A program made the position numbers and the translations under genes. Positions 15,718 to 23,354 of a stretch of DNA of 29,508 nucleotides are shown here, piece by piece (position 1 is the stretch's first letter; the number at the start of each line of letters is the position of its first letter). The notes beneath the pieces were generated by a model, which made no database searches, was not told the origin of the DNA, and was given only the letters and a program-made list of their open reading frames with translations. Source of the stretch: RI-92 sp040235555 (GTDB lineage Bacteria; Pseudomonadota; Gammaproteobacteria; UBA6429; Thiohalophilaceae); contig JBECKZ010000151.1 of NCBI GenBank assembly GCA_040235555.1, positions 1 to 29,508 of the forward strand. The letters are read 5' to 3'.

Positions 15718-15734
15718 TGCACCGCTATAGTGCA
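15718..15734 (-). promoter_or_regulatory. NtrC-type binding site, promoter-distal, overlapping the mazG stop
   Basis: TGCACCGCTATAGTGCA has perfect TGCAC and GTGCA arms seven bases apart. It lies 51 bp (about five helical turns) upstream of the first site, which would put two NtrC dimers on the same face. Its outer part covers the last codons and stop of mazG. Confidence 0.65.
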
Positions 15735-16507
15735 TTTGTTTTTACCTGTTGCCACAATGCGTCCAGATCCTCGGCGCTGAGCTGATCCAGTTGTTGTTGT
15801 TGCGCCTGACATTGGATTTCAAGTTGACGGAATCGACTTTCGAATTTCTGGTTGGCGCGGCGCAAGGCTGTCTCTGGATCACAACCTGCGTGGCGAGCCA
15901 GATTGACACAGGTAAATAGTAAATCACCAATCTCATCCTCGCGCCGGTCCGGGTCAGTCCAGGCCTGTTGCAACTCGGCGAGTTCCTCGTGCACCTTATC
16001 TATCACCCCGGTGTGATCCGGCCAGTCGAACCCCACCTGGGCTGCACGTTTTTGTAGCTTGTTAGCCAACGACATCGCTGGCAAGGTACGGGCAATGCCA
16101 TCGAGTATGCTCAACTGGGTTTGACTGGTTTTCGCTGCTCGCTCTTCCTGTTTTAATGTTTCCCAATGACGGGTCTGCTCCGCTGCATCTGCAATCTTCT
16201 GATCTGCAAAAACATGGGGATGACGACGTACTAATTTTTCCGCAATTGCGGCAGCTACCTGTTCGAAATCAAATCTGCCCTCTTCTTTGGCAAGCTGGGC
16301 ATAAAACACAACCTGAAACAACAGGTCGCCCAGCTCATCCCGCAGTTCTGCATAATCCTCACGTTCGATGGCATCGGCCACCTCATAGGCCTCTTCCAGG
16401 GTATGCGGCACGATGGTTTTGTAGGTCTGGGCCTGATCCCAGGGACAACCGGAGTCCGGATCGCGCAGGCGTTGCATGATGGTGAGTAATCGATCGATGC
16501 TGTGCAT
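15725..16507 (-). CDS. mazG: Nucleoside triphosphate pyrophosphohydrolase MazG
   Basis: This 260-residue cytoplasmic enzyme hydrolyses nucleoside triphosphates to monophosphate and pyrophosphate, a housecleaning role also linked to lowering ppGpp. It has two MazG domains. The N-terminal one shows CPWDQAQTYKTIVPHTLEEAYEVADAI and ELRDELGDLLFQVVFYAQLA. The C-terminal one shows HEELAELQQAW and REDEIGDLLFTCVNLARH, with the acidic magnesium ligands (EExxE and ExxD) present in both. The length matches the E. coli protein. I chose the ATG at 16507 because GAGGAG lies just upstream; a GTG 18 bases earlier would place that site inside the gene. It follows pdxB by 61 bases on the same strand and may be co-transcribed. 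Confidence 0.95.
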   Translation of the reverse strand: MHSIDRLLTIMQRLRDPDSGCPWDQAQTYKTIVPHTLEEAYEVADAIEREDYAELRDELGDLLFQVVFYAQLAKEEGRFDFEQVAAAIAEKLVRRHPHVFADQKIADAAEQTRHWETLKQEERAAKTSQTQLSILDGIARTLPAMSLANKLQKRAAQVGFDWPDHTGVIDKVHEELAELQQAWTDPDRREDEIGDLLFTCVNLARHAGCDPETALRRANQKFESRFRQLEIQCQAQQQQLDQLSAEDLDALWQQVKTNAL

Positions 16508-16568
16508 AGCTCTCTCCTCGCACACGATTCAGTGCCAACTAAATGTATAAAAAGTTACGCAACAAGAT

Positions 16569-17729
16569 TTACGGTCCGGTTTGATGCAGGACTGTGAAGC
16601 CCAGGTGACTCAGGCAATTCGACAGTCGACTGCGTTGCGCCGGCAACAGGATTCGATGATAGGGAAACTCGCGTCGCACCGAATAATTCTTTCGAAGATT
16701 ATCAAACCAGGTACCACGCTCTGCGGCTTGCATCCCAGGCAATTGACGCATGTCACCATTATCCTTTGTGATGTCATAGGCCATCCTGACCAGATTACAT
16801 AGCAGAGACATATCATCCAGGGCTAAATCCGGTTCAATGACAAAAGAATAAGGCGGCAAGGCATCAGCCAGTGACCACTGCGGCTCGATCTGCAGAAACT
16901 GACACGCTGCATGGTAGATCATTTCCAGACCCCGGTGCTTACCTTCTGCGCTGTAACCGGCAATATGCGGAGTGGCTAGGAGGGTCTGTTGTAACAATTC
17001 CAGATCAATATTTGGTTCCTGTTGCCAGACATCCAGAATTAAATGCAGCGGTTTACCTGAAGCCTTGACCTGCTTTAACGCAGCTTCATCGACAGCCGCG
17101 CCACGCGAAGTGTTGATAAACAAGGCGTCATCTTTCAGGCCGGCAAAAAAGTTCGCATTGAACATGAGATGGGTGGGATAGTCACCGGTTTTTGTCAAAG
17201 GCACGTGTGCTGTAACAATGTCTGCAGTTAGTATCTGATCCCAGCTCACGTAGTCGCGATCGCGATATTGATGTTCACGAGGTGGATCATAAACCAGTAT
17301 TTCACAACCCAAAGCCGCGAGCCGGGTCGCAACACGCGATCCGACATTACCACACCCGACTATGCCGACTCTTAAGCCGTTGGGATCGATTTGTTGCGCT
17401 TGCGTGAAATGCAGAACTGCAGCAACGACATACTCTGCTGCGGAAATCGCATTGCAACCTGGTGCATTGCTGAATGCGATACCCCGTTGCTGGAGATACG
17501 CCAGGTCGACATGGTCTGTTCCAATTGTTGCGGAACCCACAAAGCGGACTGCGCTGTTTTCCAGCAATTGCTGATTGACCCGGGTTACTGATCGCACCAA
17601 AAGCAGCTGCGCATCACCCAACTGTTCCGTGCTCAGATGGCGCCCATCCACCAGTTGTATTTCACCGATATGGGCAAAAGCCTTGTCGACCTGGGGGATG
17701 TTGCGGTCCGCGATGATTTTCATTGTCAT
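16569..17729 (-). CDS. pdxB: Erythronate-4-phosphate dehydrogenase PdxB
   Basis: This 386-residue NAD-dependent D-isomer-specific 2-hydroxyacid dehydrogenase carries out the second step of the DXP-dependent vitamin B6 pathway. The Rossmann motif GIVGCGNVGSRVATRL is at about residues 123-138. Catalytic residues appear in NTSRGAAVDE (Arg), LDVWQQEP (Glu) and TPHIAGYSAEGK (His). The AGYSAEGK wording and the C-terminal PdxB dimerisation domain (LPGMQAAERGTWFDNLRKNY) separate it from serine or glyoxylate dehydrogenases. Start is ATG ACA ATG, so 17723 is an equal alternative. A good sigma-70 promoter lies directly upstream. PdxB is mainly found in gammaproteobacteria and supports the taxonomic placement. 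Confidence 0.95.
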   Translation of the reverse strand: MTMKIIADRNIPQVDKAFAHIGEIQLVDGRHLSTEQLGDAQLLLVRSVTRVNQQLLENSAVRFVGSATIGTDHVDLAYLQQRGIAFSNAPGCNAISAAEYVVAAVLHFTQAQQIDPNGLRVGIVGCGNVGSRVATRLAALGCEILVYDPPREHQYRDRDYVSWDQILTADIVTAHVPLTKTGDYPTHLMFNANFFAGLKDDALFINTSRGAAVDEAALKQVKASGKPLHLILDVWQQEPNIDLELLQQTLLATPHIAGYSAEGKHRGLEMIYHAACQFLQIEPQWSLADALPPYSFVIEPDLALDDMSLLCNLVRMAYDITKDNGDMRQLPGMQAAERGTWFDNLRKNYSVRREFPYHRILLPAQRSRLSNCLSHLGFTVLHQTGP

Positions 17730-17761
17730 TGTCTTGGCAGTTCATCCATACGAAAACGCAG

Positions 17762-17791
17762 ACTATACCGCCAATTCGGTAACCGTGACAA
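17762..17791 (-). promoter_or_regulatory. Sigma-70 type promoter of pdxB
   Basis: On the minus strand, TTGTCA (17791-17786) and TATAGT (17767-17762) are separated by 18 bases. Each hexamer is close to consensus. Transcription would begin near 17755, about 26 bases before the pdxB ATG. No operator is evident. Confidence 0.55.
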
Positions 17792-17851
17792 AAACCACTG
17801 CCGTGATCACATAAAAGAGAATTAATGTGCTAAGGAAGGATCAGGTCCGAT

Positions 17852-17871
17852 ACCTGCCATTGCCGGCAGGT
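17852..17871. terminator. Perfect inverted repeat after the HDOD gene, possible terminator
   Basis: ACCTGCC (17852-17858) and GGCAGGT (17865-17871) make a perfect seven-base stem with a six-base loop. The site is 16 bases past the HDOD stop and upstream of the pdxB promoter, so a terminator is the natural reading. There is no T run, which keeps confidence moderate. Confidence 0.4.
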
Positions 17872-17886
17872 GACAAGCTGATTAGA

Positions 17887-18771
17887 TTAGTATGGCCGAT
17901 AACTCCGAGGCAGGATGGATTCCAAAGCCTCACTGAACAAATTACCGGCCTGCTGGAAAACCTCATCCATGATAGACGGATCAAGTTTGGTGGTCTGCCA
18001 GGCATAAGGATTAATCGGATCGATCTGTGATTCCACTTCTATCCCCTGCTCGGCAATCATGGTCATCCCGTTGGCAATGTGCACCAGACACACATCCATA
18101 ATGGCGTCATCAGCCTGATCGGGGCGATGGTGATGCAGCACTGCCTGGGCCAGGGTCTTGGGCATTTGCCACACCTTGAGCAGCTCGCCACCGACATCGG
18201 CATGATCAAAACCGAAGATTTCACGTTCAATGTCCTGATCTGGACGTTCTTCGGTGCGCATGCGAACCACGACCTCGCGCATTTCATTCGGCATGCGATG
18301 ACTCAGGATCAGTTTACCGATGTCATGCAATAAACCGGCGACAAACAGCCGTTCGCTATGCAACACGTGACAACGATCCGCTAGCAACTGAGCCACAACC
18401 CCACAGTAAACACTGTGACGCCAGAATTTGACCATGTTCAGCACATCATTGGGGATTTTGGAAAATGCCTCGACGGCCGAGGCAGCCAGCACCAGGCCTC
18501 GCAGTTCACGCAAGCCAATCACCGTTACTGCCCGTGATACTGTCTCAATCCGGGAAGGAAAACCATAAAACGCGCTGTTGACGATTTTGAGCAGGCGGGC
18601 GGTTAGGCCAGTATCCTGACCGATGACCTTACCGATATCCCTCGCATTGATGCGCGGGTCCTCCAGCATCTCATTGACGCGAATACATACCTCAGGCAAG
18701 GACACCAGGCGTACAACGCCAGAGACCAGGTCATAAGGAGTAGTTTTCACGCTTTTTGTTGCTGGCTGCAT
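17887..18771 (-). CDS. HDOD-domain signalling protein
   Basis: This 294-residue cytoplasmic protein is one long HDOD domain. It begins LPEVCIRVNEMLEDPRINARDIGKVI and has the hallmark GLTARLLKIVNSAFYGF and TVSRAVTVIGLRELRGLVL. The HD-type residues FVAGLLHDIGKLIL and the following FDHADVGGELL are retained, which many HDOD proteins have lost. HDOD proteins act in signalling, often beside two-component or cyclic-di-GMP modules, and most have no shown catalytic activity. Neighbours include an exported repeat protein on the same strand and a response regulator with a GGDEF-like domain beyond it, which fits a signalling role. The ribosome binding site is weak. Confidence 0.92.
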   Translation of the reverse strand: MQPATKSVKTTPYDLVSGVVRLVSLPEVCIRVNEMLEDPRINARDIGKVIGQDTGLTARLLKIVNSAFYGFPSRIETVSRAVTVIGLRELRGLVLAASAVEAFSKIPNDVLNMVKFWRHSVYCGVVAQLLADRCHVLHSERLFVAGLLHDIGKLILSHRMPNEMREVVVRMRTEERPDQDIEREIFGFDHADVGGELLKVWQMPKTLAQAVLHHHRPDQADDAIMDVCLVHIANGMTMIAEQGIEVESQIDPINPYAWQTTKLDPSIMDEVFQQAGNLFSEALESILPRSYRPY

Positions 18772-18843
18772 TTTGTCACCAAAATCTGAATTTAATCACC
18801 TGGAGAGTTGTTTGGCCCGGGAGCCATCCCTTTTAACGACAAT

Positions 18844-18910
18844 CCGGCAGGCCGGCTTTAATTAAAATATTAAGGTGGGCCGAGCCCTCAGGCCGAGTAG
18901 GTTTAAACCT
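18844..18910. other. Palindrome-rich intergenic segment upstream of the HDOD gene
   Basis: Within the 202-base gap before the HDOD gene lie CCGGC-AG-GCCGG (18844-18855), GGGC-CGA-GCCC (18877-18887), a direct repeat GGCCGAG (18878-18884 and 18891-18897) and a perfect 12-base palindrome AGGTTTAAACCT (18899-18910). On the minus strand the GGGC hairpin is followed by a T/A-rich run, so part may terminate the upstream repeat-protein gene. The rest could be operator or leader structure. It does not match a riboswitch I know. Confidence 0.35.
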
Positions 18911-18973
18911 GCCCGTGCTGGAAAATTGTTCAGGATGCCCACTATATGAAACTTGTTTAGCGAAAATTCTCGA

Positions 18974-19507
18974 TTAATCAGTTCCATTACTGTCAATCAG
19001 CCGCTGTAGCCCCACACTGGCAGCATTTGCCACCTCCGGCTGGGGATCATGGCTAAGCTTCCGCAAAGTAGGTCTATTGGAGTTGAGATTACGCGCCACT
19101 TCAAGGCGGACGTCGGTGCTGGGATCCTGCGCCAATATGGCCAGGATCTCTGGCGGTACATACTCAAATCGGGCCACGACACTGCGGACTCGGGTATCCG
19201 GATCATGAGCTAGCTTTCGAAACACCCCGAGTTTCGTGCTTAGATTTGTGGCCACGGCAATGCGGACATGGACATTGGCATCCTGCGCCAGTCTGTCCAA
19301 CAAGGCGGATGGAACTCGCCGGTTTTTGGCCAATGCCTCCCGCACCGTCCAGTCCGGATCCCGGCTTAACTGCCAACTCTGCTCCGCGCTGATTGCGGGA
19401 CTGCTTGCATGTCGGTGCCGGGTATCACTGTTTTCCTGGGCAAATCCCACACCGGAGATAGTCAGGAACACGACAAGGACAAACCAAAATTTGGACATCG
19501 ACGACAT
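18974..19507 (-). CDS. Exported LRV/HEAT-like repeat protein
   Basis: This protein of about 177 residues has a signal peptide (FWFVLVVFLTISGVGFAQ) and then four to five repeats of about 24 residues. Their pattern is LxxLAxDPxxxVRxxVAxNxxxP, seen in LLDRLAQDANVHVRIAVATN, FRKLAHDPDTRVRSVVARF and LAILAQDPSTDVRLEVARN. This is the leucine-rich-variant (LRV) motif, a relative of HEAT repeats that forms a helical solenoid. No catalytic motif is present, so it probably binds a partner in the periplasm. Several in-frame starts exist; I prefer the ATG at 19507, which sits a suitable distance from GAGG. It is divergent from the response regulator gene. Confidence 0.8.
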   Translation of the reverse strand: MSSMSKFWFVLVVFLTISGVGFAQENSDTRHRHASSPAISAEQSWQLSRDPDWTVREALAKNRRVPSALLDRLAQDANVHVRIAVATNLSTKLGVFRKLAHDPDTRVRSVVARFEYVPPEILAILAQDPSTDVRLEVARNLNSNRPTLRKLSHDPQPEVANAASVGLQRLIDSNGTD

Positions 19508-19604
19508 CATAATCCTCAAGAGATCTTGCTATTGACCGTCATTATCATCAGATATTTAACTCTGGGCTATGCTTTCGCAACTAATAATTAAGTATGATTA
19601 CGTA

Positions 19605-20741
19605 ATGTCAACAGAATCTGAAAAACCCCGTATCCTTGCAGTTGATGACTCACGTGTTATGCGTGTTGCCATCAAAAAGATCCTTGGTCAGGACTATGAT
19701 GTCATCGAGGCCGAGCACGGCGAAGATGCCTGGACACTGTTAATCAATGACGACACCATCCAGGTGGTCTTTACAGATTTGTCCATGCCCTACCTGGACG
19801 GCTATGGCCTGCTCAATCGCATGCGGACTTCGGATGATACGCGGCTGCAGGATATGCCAGTTATTATCATCACCGGCAAGGAAGACGACGACCAGGCCAA
19901 ACAACAGGCGCTCGACCGCGGTGCCAGTGACTTTATCAGTAAACCATTCGAGTCAATACAATTGCAGGCGCGGGCCAAGGCCCATGTCAACTTCAAGCAG
20001 ACCAGTAACAAGCTGACCAATGTCGAAGCCAAACTCGAACGCCAGGCTGCGGTAGATGAGATAACCGGTCTGGGTGGCCAACGCTATTTCTGCAAGGCCG
20101 CGGATGACTCTATCGCCTATATCAAACGCCACGGTGGCCAGTACATACTGGTGCGCATGGATCTGGATAACTTCAACCAGATCTTTATCAAAAATGGAAA
20201 ACAGGTCGCCGACTCCCTGCTGAAAAACATTGGCCAGCATCTAGCGCAACAGGTCCGCCAGGACGATATGCTTGCACGGGTGGGACTTGCCAAGTTCGCC
20301 ATGTTCCTGCGCGATACCCCGATGGGTACCGCAGAGCAATGTGCCGAGCGGCTACGCAAGACGATTGGCGGGATGAAATTCAAGCTCAGTAACAAGGAAG
20401 TATTACATATCACTGTCAGTATTGGTTTGTATGAGCCAGATCTGGATGGCGGCACCGACATCAAGACCCAGATTGAAACCACCGAACAGTATCTAACGCA
20501 GGCAATAAACCAGGGAGGCAATTGCTGGGTATCTCACAGTGATTCCCCAGTGATCACCGCCGAGCACGTCAACCTGGAAACTGCACTGGCCCACATCAGG
20601 CAAGGAAAACCCGAAACACTGGCAAAACAGGGTAACGCCCTGCTTACCCGTATGTTACCTGTGCTAGACCTGATTGGAGGTCAAGTTGGTGGCGAGATCA
20701 AATCCCTGATCGATAAAATCAAGCAGCATACCAGTAACTAG
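19605..20741 (+). CDS. Response regulator with degenerate GGDEF domain
   Basis: This 378-residue protein has an N-terminal receiver domain (about residues 8-125) with acidic pocket Asp14/Asp15, phosphoacceptor Asp58 in FTDLSMP and Lys113 in ISKPF. A linker helix leads to a GGDEF-type domain (about 148-320) with the entry motif DEITGL and MDLDNFNQIFIKNG. The active-site loop is GLAKF (227-231) in place of GGDEF, so cyclase activity is unlikely. The inhibitory-site motif RxxD (Arg218-Asp221) is kept exactly five residues before it. The final 60 residues are a separate helical tail. The ATG at 19605 fits the family start. TTGACC (19532) and TTTAAC (19555), 17 bases apart, form a weak promoter candidate. 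Confidence 0.9.
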   Translation: MSTESEKPRILAVDDSRVMRVAIKKILGQDYDVIEAEHGEDAWTLLINDDTIQVVFTDLSMPYLDGYGLLNRMRTSDDTRLQDMPVIIITGKEDDDQAKQQALDRGASDFISKPFESIQLQARAKAHVNFKQTSNKLTNVEAKLERQAAVDEITGLGGQRYFCKAADDSIAYIKRHGGQYILVRMDLDNFNQIFIKNGKQVADSLLKNIGQHLAQQVRQDDMLARVGLAKFAMFLRDTPMGTAEQCAERLRKTIGGMKFKLSNKEVLHITVSIGLYEPDLDGGTDIKTQIETTEQYLTQAINQGGNCWVSHSDSPVITAEHVNLETALAHIRQGKPETLAKQGNALLTRMLPVLDLIGGQVGGEIKSLIDKIKQHTSN

Positions 20742-21238
20742 CTACTGAGCCATAAGCGCAGGCGTAATCCCCATTCCGAGGTATAGCCGCGTTCAACGAA
20801 ACGGATCTTGTTATGCTCATCCACGACAAAACTTACTGGCACACCGGTTACACCAAAGCGCCCTGCAAGTCCACCATCAGGATCATTGATCACCGGGAAA
20901 TCCAAACCTTGCTTTTGTAAAAACTGTCTGACGGCCTCGCCGTCACCTGAATTCATGGCAACACTGATCACATGATAATCCTGACTGATCGCCTGAATGC
21001 TGTCTTGCTCCAGGTGGCAAATGGGACACCAGCTCGCCCAAAAGTGGACCAACATAGGGCCCTTGCGAGGGGTCGCACTATCAAAAAGTTTATCGCTGAG
21101 TGTGGTCGCCTGTATCGAGGGCAGCGCCCCGGAGGCCAGATGCCACTGCATGTAGGTTCGTACGGCGAAATAGAGCAGAATGAAAAACCCAATTTCAAGT
21201 GCGATTTTGACAGTTCGATGTTTCAACAGCTTGCGCAT
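20738..21238 (-). CDS. Membrane-anchored TlpA/DsbE-like thioredoxin
   Basis: This 166-residue protein has an N-terminal membrane anchor (about residues 11-27) and a periplasmic thioredoxin domain with the redox motif WCPIC (Cys71 and Cys74). The preceding PMLVHFWASW and the cis-proline loop VTGVPVSFVVD are standard for TlpA/ResA/DsbE relatives. Such proteins reduce or exchange disulfides in periplasmic proteins, for example apocytochromes c or copper proteins. The similar overall layout to ScsD-type proteins is noted but not decisive. It converges with the response regulator gene, the two stops sharing four bases. No cytochrome c maturation genes are nearby, so its client is unknown. Confidence 0.9.
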   Translation of the reverse strand: MRKLLKHRTVKIALEIGFFILLYFAVRTYMQWHLASGALPSIQATTLSDKLFDSATPRKGPMLVHFWASWCPICHLEQDSIQAISQDYHVISVAMNSGDGEAVRQFLQKQGLDFPVINDPDGGLAGRFGVTGVPVSFVVDEHNKIRFVERGYTSEWGLRLRLWLSS

Positions 21239-21331
21239 AGGAACTATGATTGTTCAGCCCTGACTAAAGTTCAATAATTCACAACCGAATAGCATATTGT
21301 AATCCAAGGAATTAAGGGAGACTCGCAGGTC

Positions 21332-22141
21332 ATGACAAAGCGGAAAGCCTTTGCCACCCATCTCGGAATTAGTTTAGTCATTTTTCTGATCATACTTTTC
21401 TTTATTGTTTTCGAATGGTATCCACCACCGTTTTTCAGTAGTGATGGTGGCTGGCAGGGCATCCGTATCATTGTCGGTGTCGATCTGGTGCTGGGCCCCT
21501 TACTCACCCTGATCGTATTTAAACCAGGCAAACCCGGACTCAAATTTGACATGACGGTTATCGGTATCATCCAGGCCAGTGCACTGACCTGGGGGATCTG
21601 GACAATCCACCACGAGCGGCCCATTGCAGCGGTGTTCGTGGAAAATTATTTTGTCCCGGTTACCTACTACCAGATCGAAAACACTGGTATGACACGTGAC
21701 ATGTTACGCGGCTTCGGGGACAAGGCACCGTACTGGATATATTGCGAATTGCCGACGGATGACAATGCATTGCAAAAAGTTCGTCTGGAGGCATTACGCA
21801 CGGGACGCACGCTATTCAAGTTTACCGAGTATTACAAACCAATGGATGCAAAAGCACTGCAAATCATTAAAGCACGTTCATTGAAAATGTCTGAATGGGT
21901 GAGTGACAAGCCCGCTGAGAAACAACGCTATCAGATGTTTTTGCAGCGTCATCACAATGGTGAGAACCTGCTGTTCCTGCCCTGGCATGCACGGGAAAAT
22001 TACGAAATCATCGCGATGAACGAGTATAACGGCCGCTATGTAGGTACCCTGGATATCGCACCGCCCAAACCCATGCAGGAAAGCATACCGGGTATGCCTT
22101 CAAAAAAGGCGAAGCCTGCGAAAAAAGCGTCTAAGGATTAA
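21332..22141 (+). CDS. TfpX/TfpZ-family type IV pilin accessory protein
   Basis: This 269-residue inner-membrane protein has three N-terminal helices (about 10-28, 44-63 and 74-92). The N-terminal wording KAFATHLGISLVIFLIILF, WYPPPFFSSDGGWQGIRII and VDLVLGPLLTLIVFKPGKPGLKFD is the TfpX/TfpZ signature. These proteins assist assembly or stability of particular type IV pilins. The remaining 170 residues are a polar domain ending in a Lys/Ala-rich tail. AAGGGAG and a second purine run precede the ATG. In known cases the gene sits beside a pilin gene, but here its neighbours are tlpA-like and fabB, so it is an orphan. Family assignment rests on my recall of the N-terminal motif. Confidence 0.8.
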   Translation: MTKRKAFATHLGISLVIFLIILFFIVFEWYPPPFFSSDGGWQGIRIIVGVDLVLGPLLTLIVFKPGKPGLKFDMTVIGIIQASALTWGIWTIHHERPIAAVFVENYFVPVTYYQIENTGMTRDMLRGFGDKAPYWIYCELPTDDNALQKVRLEALRTGRTLFKFTEYYKPMDAKALQIIKARSLKMSEWVSDKPAEKQRYQMFLQRHHNGENLLFLPWHARENYEIIAMNEYNGRYVGTLDIAPPKPMQESIPGMPSKKAKPAKKASKD

Positions 22142-23352
22142 TCCGGTTTCGCGAACACCAGACAGGCGTTGGTGCCACCGAAACCAAAGCTGTTCGACAT
22201 GACACAATTGAGACCGGCATTATCGATGCGCTGGCGTACGATCGGGAAACCTTCAGCAGCCGGGTCGAGCTGCTCAATGTTCACAGACGTACAAACAAAG
22301 TTTTCCTGCAACATCAGCAGTGAATAAATCGCTTCATTCACGCCAGCTGCACCTAATGCATGGCCGGTTAGTGACTTGGTCGAGCTGATTGGGGGAATTG
22401 CCTCGCCGAAGACTTCCTTAATCGCTTCCAGCTCTTTCAAATCACCTACCGGCGTACTGGTGCCATGGGCATTAATATAGTCAATTTTATGTTCGGTAGT
22501 CGCCATGGCCTGTTGCATGCAACGCATCGCACCTTCACCTGACGGTTGCACCATGTCATAACCGTCTGACGTCGCGCCATAACCGACAAGCTCTGCATAG
22601 ATTTTTGCACCACGCGCCCGTGCATGTTCCAGTTCCTCCAGAACTAACACACCGGCACCGCCAGAGATCACAAAGCCATCCCGATCAACATCAAACGCAC
22701 GTGAAGCTTTATCAGGGGTATCATTATATTTGGATGACATCGCACCCATGGCATCAAACAGGACTGACAACGTCCAGTGCACTTCCTCACCACCACCGGC
22801 AAAGACGATGTCTTGCTTGCCAAACTGGATCAACTCAGCACCGTTACCAACACAATGTGCGCTGGTGGAGCAGGCGGAGGTAATGGAATAATTCACACCC
22901 TTGATCTTGAACGGTGTAGCCAGACAGGCGGAGTTGGTACTGGACATGCCGCGAGTCACCATATAGGGCCCGATACGTTTCACACCCTTGCTGCGCAGAA
23001 TATCTGCGGCATCAACAATATTCTGTGTTGAGGGTCCACCAGAGCCCATCACCAGACCGGTACGCGGGTTCGAGATATCAGTCTCCTCAAGCCCGGCATC
23101 AGAAATGGCCTGCTGCATGGCGAGATAATTAAATGCCGCACCATCGCCCATGAAGCGTTTGAGTTTGCGATCGATGAGTTCCGCCAGATCCAGACGGATG
23201 GGACCATGGACGCGGGAACGGAAGCCGAGGTCGGCATATTCCTGACTGAATTCGATGCCGGATTTACCCTCGCGTAAAGACGCGACGACTTCATCGCGAT
23301 TGTTTCCAATACTGGATACAATGCCCAGGCCTGTAACGACAACTCGACGCAT
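22138..23352 (-). CDS. fabB: Beta-ketoacyl-ACP synthase I FabB
   Basis: This 404-residue condensing enzyme elongates acyl chains in type II fatty acid synthesis and is essential for the unsaturated branch. The catalytic Cys161 is in SITSACSTSAHCVG. The two active-site histidines are in NAHGTSTPVGD and SLTGHALGAAG. The length matches E. coli FabB. It starts two bases after the fabA stop, so the pair is translated together, as expected for enzymes acting in sequence on the cis-3-decenoyl intermediate. The 3' end overlaps the convergent TfpX/TfpZ-like gene by four bases. Confidence 0.97.
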   Translation of the reverse strand: MRRVVVTGLGIVSSIGNNRDEVVASLREGKSGIEFSQEYADLGFRSRVHGPIRLDLAELIDRKLKRFMGDGAAFNYLAMQQAISDAGLEETDISNPRTGLVMGSGGPSTQNIVDAADILRSKGVKRIGPYMVTRGMSSTNSACLATPFKIKGVNYSITSACSTSAHCVGNGAELIQFGKQDIVFAGGGEEVHWTLSVLFDAMGAMSSKYNDTPDKASRAFDVDRDGFVISGGAGVLVLEELEHARARGAKIYAELVGYGATSDGYDMVQPSGEGAMRCMQQAMATTEHKIDYINAHGTSTPVGDLKELEAIKEVFGEAIPPISSTKSLTGHALGAAGVNEAIYSLLMLQENFVCTSVNIEQLDPAAEGFPIVRQRIDNAGLNCVMSNSFGFGGTNACLVFAKPD

Positions 23353-23354
23353 AA

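Noticed and set aside
18840..18870. A flagellar sigma-28 promoter (TAAAG and GCCGG on the minus strand)
   Set aside because: The spacing between the two elements is far too short.
18772..18973. A cyclic-di-GMP riboswitch upstream of the HDOD gene
   Set aside because: The region has hairpins but not the conserved GEMM core sequences on either strand.
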